Source: Pseudomonadota bacterium (lineage in GTDB: Bacteria > Pseudomonadota > Alphaproteobacteria > Rhizobiales > Hyphomicrobiaceae). From it: a DNA stretch of 11,114 nucleotides. A model generated the notes under the pieces. That model saw only the letters and a list, made by a program, of their open reading frames with translations, was not told where the DNA came from and searched no databases. The translations under genes and the position numbers were made by a program. Where the stretch lies: the NCBI GenBank assembly GCA_021816505.1, contig JAKAXS010000051.1, positions 1 through 11,114 of the forward strand, written 5' to 3'. Shown piece by piece: positions 6,752 to 11,114 of the stretch. The first letter of the stretch is position 1. Every line of letters begins with the position of its first letter.

Positions 6752-8278
6752 TCAGACCGTGCGCTCCAGCATGCGCTTTTCGCGGCGGCGCTGCACCGAG
6801 GATGGAATCCGCATCGCCTCGCGATATTTCGCAACCGTGCGTCGCGCGATATCGACGCCATCGGTCTTCAGTTTCTCCACGATCTTGTCGTCCGACAGGA
6901 TCATCTTCGCCGACTCGCCGTCGATCATCTGCTTGATGCGGTCGCGCACGGCTTCCGACGAATGCGCTTCGCCCTCGTCGGACGACGACGCGATGGACGA
7001 CGTGAAGAAGTACTTCAGTTCGAACACGCCGCGGCTGGTGGCCATGTACTTGTTCGAGGTCACGCGCGACACGGTGGACTCGTGCATCGAGATCGCGTCG
7101 GCAACCGTCTTCAGATTGAGCGGGCGCAGATGGCGGACACCATGAGCGAAGAATCCGTCCTGCTGCCGCACGATCTCCTCGGCCACGCGCAGGATCGTGC
7201 GCGCCCGCTGATCGAGGCTTTTGACCAGCCAGTTCGCGGTCTGCAGGCAATCGACAAGATACGTCTTGTCCTTCTCGTTCTGCGCGCCGCTGGAGACCGT
7301 CGCATAGTACGTGCGATTGACCAGCACGCGCGGCAGCGTCTCTGAATTGAGCTCGATGAGCCAGCTCTTGTCCGGCGCCTGGCGCACCAGGATATCGGGA
7401 ACCAGCGTCTGCACGGGGCTGGAGCTGTAGGCCAGTCCCGGCTTCGGGTTGAGCTGCTTGATCTCCTCGATCATCTCGGCGAGTTCGGTCATGTCGCAGC
7501 CGACAACCTTGCGCAGCGCCGTCATGTTATGCGAGGCGAGCAGGTCGAGATTGTCCAGCAGCGCGCCGATCATCGGGTCGTAGCGGTTCTGATCCTTCAG
7601 CTGCAGCGCCAGGCATTCGCCGAGCGAACGCGCGAACACGCCACTCGGCTCGAACGTCTGCATCACTGATAGAACCCGCTCGACCATTTCGAGCGGCGCG
7701 CCCACCTTCTCGGCCAGTTCGGCCAAGTCGGCGACGAGGTATCCCGCATCGTCGACGAGATCGATCAGGTACTGGCCGACGATCCTGTCGGCCGGATCTT
7801 TCAGCGCTAGCGGCAATTGCAGCTGCAGCTGTTCACGCAGCGACCGTTCGTTGGCGACATAGTCTTCAAGCGTCGCATCACCGACGTCGAAATTGTGCGA
7901 GCGGGGATTGAGGGACGCCCACCCGGACTGCTCGCCCGGCATGTCGCCGGCAGGCCCATCCTGAAAGACATTGTCGACTTCGGTATCCAGCGACGAGGCA
8001 GCCTCGGAAACGCTGCTCCGCTCCAAGTCGAGCCAGTCGTCCGAAGCCTCGCCGGCCGACGCGGCTGGCTCGCTTTCGCGGTCTTCGGTTGCCGCAGCAT
8101 CGCGAGGCTCTTCGGGGCCCTCGTCGCGCTCCAGGAGCGGGTTGCGTTCGATCTCGGACTCGACGAATTCGATGAGTTCCATGTTCGACAGCTGAAGCAG
8201 ACGGATCGCCTGCTGCAGTTGGGGTGTCATCACCAACTGCTGGCCTTGTCTAAGCTCCAGCTTTGCCGAGAGTGCCAT
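6752..8278 (-). CDS. rpoN: RNA polymerase sigma-54 factor RpoN
   Basis: 508 residues, full length for the family. Region I (1-50, Gln/Leu-rich, LVMTPQLQQAIRLLQLSN) contacts the activator and the -12 fork. An acidic region II (about 51-115) follows, then the core-RNA-polymerase-binding domain (about 120-320). A helix-turn-helix lies near 385-410 (LKTVADAISMHESTVSRVTSNK). The invariant RpoN box ARRTVAKYRE is at 478-487 and recognises the -24 element. It directs transcription of nitrogen-regulated and other enhancer-dependent genes. The ATG at 8278 has a good GAAGG ribosome site (8285-8289) 6 nt upstream. It starts 40 bp after the lptB stop, so co-transcription with lptB is likely. Confidence 0.97.
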   Translation of the reverse strand: MALSAKLELRQGQQLVMTPQLQQAIRLLQLSNMELIEFVESEIERNPLLERDEGPEEPRDAAATEDRESEPAASAGEASDDWLDLERSSVSEAASSLDTEVDNVFQDGPAGDMPGEQSGWASLNPRSHNFDVGDATLEDYVANERSLREQLQLQLPLALKDPADRIVGQYLIDLVDDAGYLVADLAELAEKVGAPLEMVERVLSVMQTFEPSGVFARSLGECLALQLKDQNRYDPMIGALLDNLDLLASHNMTALRKVVGCDMTELAEMIEEIKQLNPKPGLAYSSSPVQTLVPDILVRQAPDKSWLIELNSETLPRVLVNRTYYATVSSGAQNEKDKTYLVDCLQTANWLVKSLDQRARTILRVAEEIVRQQDGFFAHGVRHLRPLNLKTVADAISMHESTVSRVTSNKYMATSRGVFELKYFFTSSIASSSDEGEAHSSEAVRDRIKQMIDGESAKMILSDDKIVEKLKTDGVDIARRTVAKYREAMRIPSSVQRRREKRMLERTV

Positions 8279-8318
8279 TACGCGCCTTCATCGCCCAACT
8301 ACAGACGCCGGATCGTAA

Positions 8319-9314
8319 TCAGCCGCCATTAACGAACATGTCGCCCAGGTAGACGCGGCGAACCTCTTCGTTGGCTATGATTTCCGAGGGGTTACCATGT
8401 GTCAGAACCTGGCCATCGTAGATGATGTAGGCCCGGTCGATCAAACTCAAGGTTTCCCGCACGCTGTGGTCCGTGATCAGAACGCCGATCCCGCGATCGG
8501 TCAAGTGGCGTACCAGCTCCTGGATGTCCTTGACGGCGATGGGGTCGATACCGGCGAACGGCTCGTCCAGCAGAATGAATGAGGGGTCGGACGCCAGCGC
8601 CCGCGCGATCTCGCAGCGCCGCCGCTCGCCGCCCGACAGCGCGATCGACGGCGACTTTCTGAGCCGCGTGATGCGGAATTCTTCCAGCAGGCTATCGAGC
8701 TTTTCGCGCCGCTTCTTGGCATTCTTCTCGGTCAGCTCCAGCACGGCCATCAAGTTCTGCTCGACCGTCAGGCCGCGAAAGATCGAGGCTTCCTGCGGCA
8801 GGTAGCCGATACCCAGTCGCGCGCGCTGATACATCGGCAGCCGCGTCACGTCCGCGCCGTCAATCGAGATGCGCCCGGCGTCGGCCGGCACCAGTCCGGT
8901 GATCATGTAGAACACGGTCGTCTTGCCGGCACCGTTGGGTCCGAGCAATCCGACGGACTCGCCGCGGCGCACGGCAAGGCTGACACCGCGCACGACCTTG
9001 CGCTTCTTGTAGGCCTTCTCGACGTGCTCGACCGTGAGCCAGCCATCGCCGACGGGCTCTTCGTAGTTGTCGTAGGGATTGTAGTCCTGCGCGCCGTAAT
9101 CCTGGCCCGCGTATGCCTGCTCGTAGCCCGGCGGCGGCGAAGGCCATCCCTGCGGCGCCCCATAGCCGTTCTGGCCGGCTGCGTAACCACTACCGTTCTG
9201 ATGCTCGAAGAAGTGACCGTCGGGCGCCTGTGGCGGCGCGGGTGGACCGCTCGGCCGTCGCCCTCCTCCGGCTTTCGCCTTCGATCCTTTGCTGAACGGG
9301 AATTTCACGAGCAC
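8319..9314 (-). CDS. lptB: LPS export ABC transporter ATP-binding protein LptB with N-terminal extension
   Basis: 331 residues; LptB is usually about 240. The ATPase core (from about 92) has Walker A GPNGAGKT (125-132), the Q-loop Gln174 (YLPQEASIFR), signature LSGGE (226-230), Walker B FILLDEP (246-252), switch His283 and the LptB-typical end VYLGDMF. It powers LPS extraction from the inner membrane with LptFG, passing it to LptC. The extra residues 1-91 are basic at first, then Gly/Pro/Tyr/Gln/Asn-rich (eight Tyr between 44 and 84), and probably disordered. The start is GTG at 9314 (GTG at 9308 also possible); an in-frame TGA lies just upstream. No ATG, GTG or TTG codon occurs between 9308 and the ATPase core, so the extension cannot be removed by choosing a later start. 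It follows the LptC-LptA gene after 109 bp. Confidence 0.95.
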   Translation of the reverse strand: MLVKFPFSKGSKAKAGGGRRPSGPPAPPQAPDGHFFEHQNGSGYAAGQNGYGAPQGWPSPPPGYEQAYAGQDYGAQDYNPYDNYEEPVGDGWLTVEHVEKAYKKRKVVRGVSLAVRRGESVGLLGPNGAGKTTVFYMITGLVPADAGRISIDGADVTRLPMYQRARLGIGYLPQEASIFRGLTVEQNLMAVLELTEKNAKKRREKLDSLLEEFRITRLRKSPSIALSGGERRRCEIARALASDPSFILLDEPFAGIDPIAVKDIQELVRHLTDRGIGVLITDHSVRETLSLIDRAYIIYDGQVLTHGNPSEIIANEEVRRVYLGDMFVNGG

Positions 9315-9423
9315 GCACTCATTTCATGGCCAGTTGCCGGCAGCCTTTGCGCTCAGAATGCGCCTTTAGAGAGTCTCCGCAATGGGCACGACAGCGCACC
9401 ACGAGACAAGCCAATAGCATCAG
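9315..9423 (-). other. Intergenic gap between the LptC-LptA gene and lptB
   Basis: These 109 bp hold no recognised gene, no clear promoter and no hairpin followed by a T-run. An 8-bp palindrome TGCCGGCA and an AAATGAG just before the lptB GTG are the only visible elements. The gap is long for this operon-like cluster, so an internal promoter that I cannot recognise is possible. Confidence 0.4.
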
Positions 9424-11114
9424 CTACTGGGGATTCGAGGCTTTTTTCTTGGCGTTTTCTTCCTTGAGCTTGAACGGATAGGTCGTCAGGCTCGGCCGTC
9501 CGCCCTTGACGACGATACCATCGCTTCCGGCGCTGTCGGCCTGCCAGCCTTCCGGCGCGTTGGAGGGTGCGTCCCGCGCAAGGCCGCTCGCATCGATCTT
9601 GCTTTGCCCGGTGACCATGTCGATCAACAATCGGGTGCCGCGCACGACGCTGTCGCCCTGCTTCAGGTGCACGTCGCCGCCGACGGTCACGGTGTTCGCC
9701 TTCATGTCGACGTCCGCCCAATCGCCGTCGACGGTGCGACCGTCCTTCGTCGTGACGTTGACCTTCTGCTTGGCATGAATGCGGCTGATCTGCGCCGCCG
9801 GCGCTTTCGCCGCAGCCGGGTTCGTCGTCGCCACGTCGGCGATGCCGGCGGCGCCCGTATAGACGGCGATCATCTCCGGCGTGCGCATCACGAACTCGCC
9901 CTGCTCGGCGACGACGTTGCCGCTGAACACCGCCTGCTTGGCGCGATCGTCCACGTCCAGCTGGTTCGCCGTGAGCTTGATCGGCGCGTTGGGATCGGTC
10001 TTGAACTGCCCGCCGCCGAGCGGCAGGGCCGACTTCACCTTCTCGATCGCCGCGCCCGCAACGTCCTCGGCTGCAGTTTCAGCCGGCTTCTTCTTCGCGT
10101 TCTGCACGAGATGCGCGGTGATGCGCCCTGCCTGCGGCGACGTCAGCTGCGTGCGCCCGGATTTCTGATCGACGGCGAGACGTTGGCCGCGCAGCTCGTT
10201 CTTGCCTTGCGTGACGACCACTTCCTGTCCCGACAGCACGACACGCTGGTTGCGCTGGTCGAGGTCGACGCGGTCGCCCGTGGCTTGCCGCTCCACGCCC
10301 GATGTCATGACGACGTTGCCGCTCAGCACACCCGTCTCCGCCTGCGCGTCGAACGTGGCGCTATCGCTGGTCACGCGATCCGTCGTACCGCGCGTCATCA
10401 CCACCGGACCCTGGGCGATGATGTCCTTGACCTTGCCTGCCGCACCCATCAACCCGGCGCCAGCCGGCTGCGCCGCCTGCGGTTGACCGGCAGGCGCGTC
10501 GCTCGCGTAGCCGACCGTCAGTTCCGGCGTTTCCATCACGCTCTCGCCCTGCACGGCCCGCACCGTGCCGGTGAAGATCGCCGTCTTCTTCAGGTCGTTC
10601 ACGTCGAGCCGTTGCGACGTGATGTCGAGCGGCGCGTTCGATTGCCCGAACATGCTGACACCGGCTGCAGCGGGCTTCGCCGCCACCGCATCCGGCGCGT
10701 CACCCGGCTTCTCCTCTTTGGCGGCGGGCTTCAGATGCGCGACGACATTGCTGTTAAAGGTGACTTCCTTCACCTTCTGCCGCAGCGTCAGGCCTTCGGC
10801 GTTGATCGTGCCGGCCGGAAACGAAACCACGACCGGATCGGCCGACGTCAGCAGCCCTTCCTTCGTCTGCAGCTTGGCGCGCGGCAGCAGGACGCTCATG
10901 CCGCTTTCCGACTCCACCTTGATGCCGTCGTCCAGCTCCAGCACGCTGGCCTTGCTGTCGAAGATGCCCGTCTTCGCCGTCACGTTGGTTTTCGTCTTGT
11001 CGACCTGCGTCAGCAGTCCGGTGATCTCGTCGAGGACGACGATGCCCGGCTTCAGCAGGTCCTGCTGCGCCGACTTCGCAGTGAAATTGTACGAGCTGCC
11101 ATCCTCACCGAAGC
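9424..11114 (-). CDS. LptC-LptA-LptA fusion protein, periplasmic LPS bridge (5' end cut by window edge)
   Basis: One frame runs without a stop from the right edge to TAG at 9424-9426 (562 codons seen). An internal GTG at 10983 is not the real start, since conserved sequence continues upstream. Part 1 (about 10729-11112) resembles LptC: NFTAKSAQQDL, LDEITGLLTQ, NVTAKTGIFD. Part 2 (about 10138-10635) and part 3 (about 9589-9984) are each LptA/OstA-like and paralogous to one another: LDVNDLKKTAIFTGTV...QGESVMETPE against LDVDDRAKQAVFSGNV...QGEFVMRTPE. Ala/Pro/Lys-rich linkers join them (about 10636-10737 and 9985-10137). Neither linker holds a signal peptide, which argues against two genes joined by a sequencing error. 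LptC anchors the bridge at the inner-membrane complex and LptA carries LPS across the periplasm; here the two would be one chain. The missing N-terminus should hold the LptC membrane anchor. lptB follows. Confidence 0.85.
   Translation of the reverse strand, partial: FGEDGSSYNFTAKSAQQDLLKPGIVVLDEITGLLTQVDKTKTNVTAKTGIFDSKASVLELDDGIKVESESGMSVLLPRAKLQTKEGLLTSADPVVVSFPAGTINAEGLTLRQKVKEVTFNSNVVAHLKPAAKEEKPGDAPDAVAAKPAAAGVSMFGQSNAPLDITSQRLDVNDLKKTAIFTGTVRAVQGESVMETPELTVGYASDAPAGQPQAAQPAGAGLMGAAGKVKDIIAQGPVVMTRGTTDRVTSDSATFDAQAETGVLSGNVVMTSGVERQATGDRVDLDQRNQRVVLSGQEVVVTQGKNELRGQRLAVDQKSGRTQLTSPQAGRITAHLVQNAKKKPAETAAEDVAGAAIEKVKSALPLGGGQFKTDPNAPIKLTANQLDVDDRAKQAVFSGNVVAEQGEFVMRTPEMIAVYTGAAGIADVATTNPAAAKAPAAQISRIHAKQKVNVTTKDGRTVDGDWADVDMKANTVTVGGDVHLKQGDSVVRGTRLLIDMVTGQSKIDASGLARDAPSNAPEGWQADSAGSDGIVVKGGRPSLTTYPFKLKEENAKKKASNPQ

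Noticed and set aside
9319..9420. A 33-residue minus-strand open frame in the gap before lptB
   Set aside because: No ribosome site, no recognisable pattern, and 34 codons is easily met by chance in GC-rich DNA.

Overview
The window is chromosomal, GC-rich DNA from an alphaproteobacterium, most likely of the order Hyphomicrobiales (Rhizobiales). Three things point there: an FzlA-type FtsZ-binding GST homologue, which is characteristic of Alphaproteobacteria; a long-form HPF; and the gene order lptC/lptA - lptB - rpoN - hpf - ptsN. No tRNA, rRNA, CRISPR array, insertion sequence or phage gene is visible. Coding density is very high, and no stretch without a gene exceeds about 230 bases.

Left block (1-4340, all minus strand, read right to left): fzlA (cell division), queG (epoxyqueuosine reductase, tRNA queuosine synthesis) and an atypical SDR/epimerase-like protein lie with gaps of 14 bp or less or with overlaps. 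They are probably one operon. After 90 bp comes a secreted coiled-coil protein whose gene runs off the left edge. It has a signal peptide, about 250 residues of Ala/Glu/Lys/Arg-rich coiled coil with a tandem duplication, and a C-terminal domain with six cysteines.

Centre: a 226-bp divergent intergenic region separates fzlA from uppP (plus strand), the undecaprenyl-diphosphate phosphatase. It holds a triple CACCCT-type repeat, a small palindrome and a near-match to a CtrA box. uppP converges on ptsN with only 12 bp between the stop codons.

Right block (5383-11114, all minus strand): a large LptC-LptA protein, then lptB, rpoN, hpf and ptsN. This is the classical LPS-export plus sigma-54/PTS-Ntr cluster. 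A good sigma-70-type promoter lies between rpoN and hpf, so hpf-ptsN can be transcribed apart from the upstream genes.

The most unusual item is the LPS transport gene at the right edge. One uninterrupted reading frame carries an LptC-like domain followed by two LptA/OstA-like modules, in effect an LptC-LptA-LptA fusion, where the textbook arrangement is separate lptC and lptA genes. Its partner LptB carries an N-terminal extension of about 90 residues rich in Tyr, Gly, Gln and Pro; no start codon is available that would remove it. Together they suggest a modified LPS bridge. The rest of the window is ordinary housekeeping DNA.
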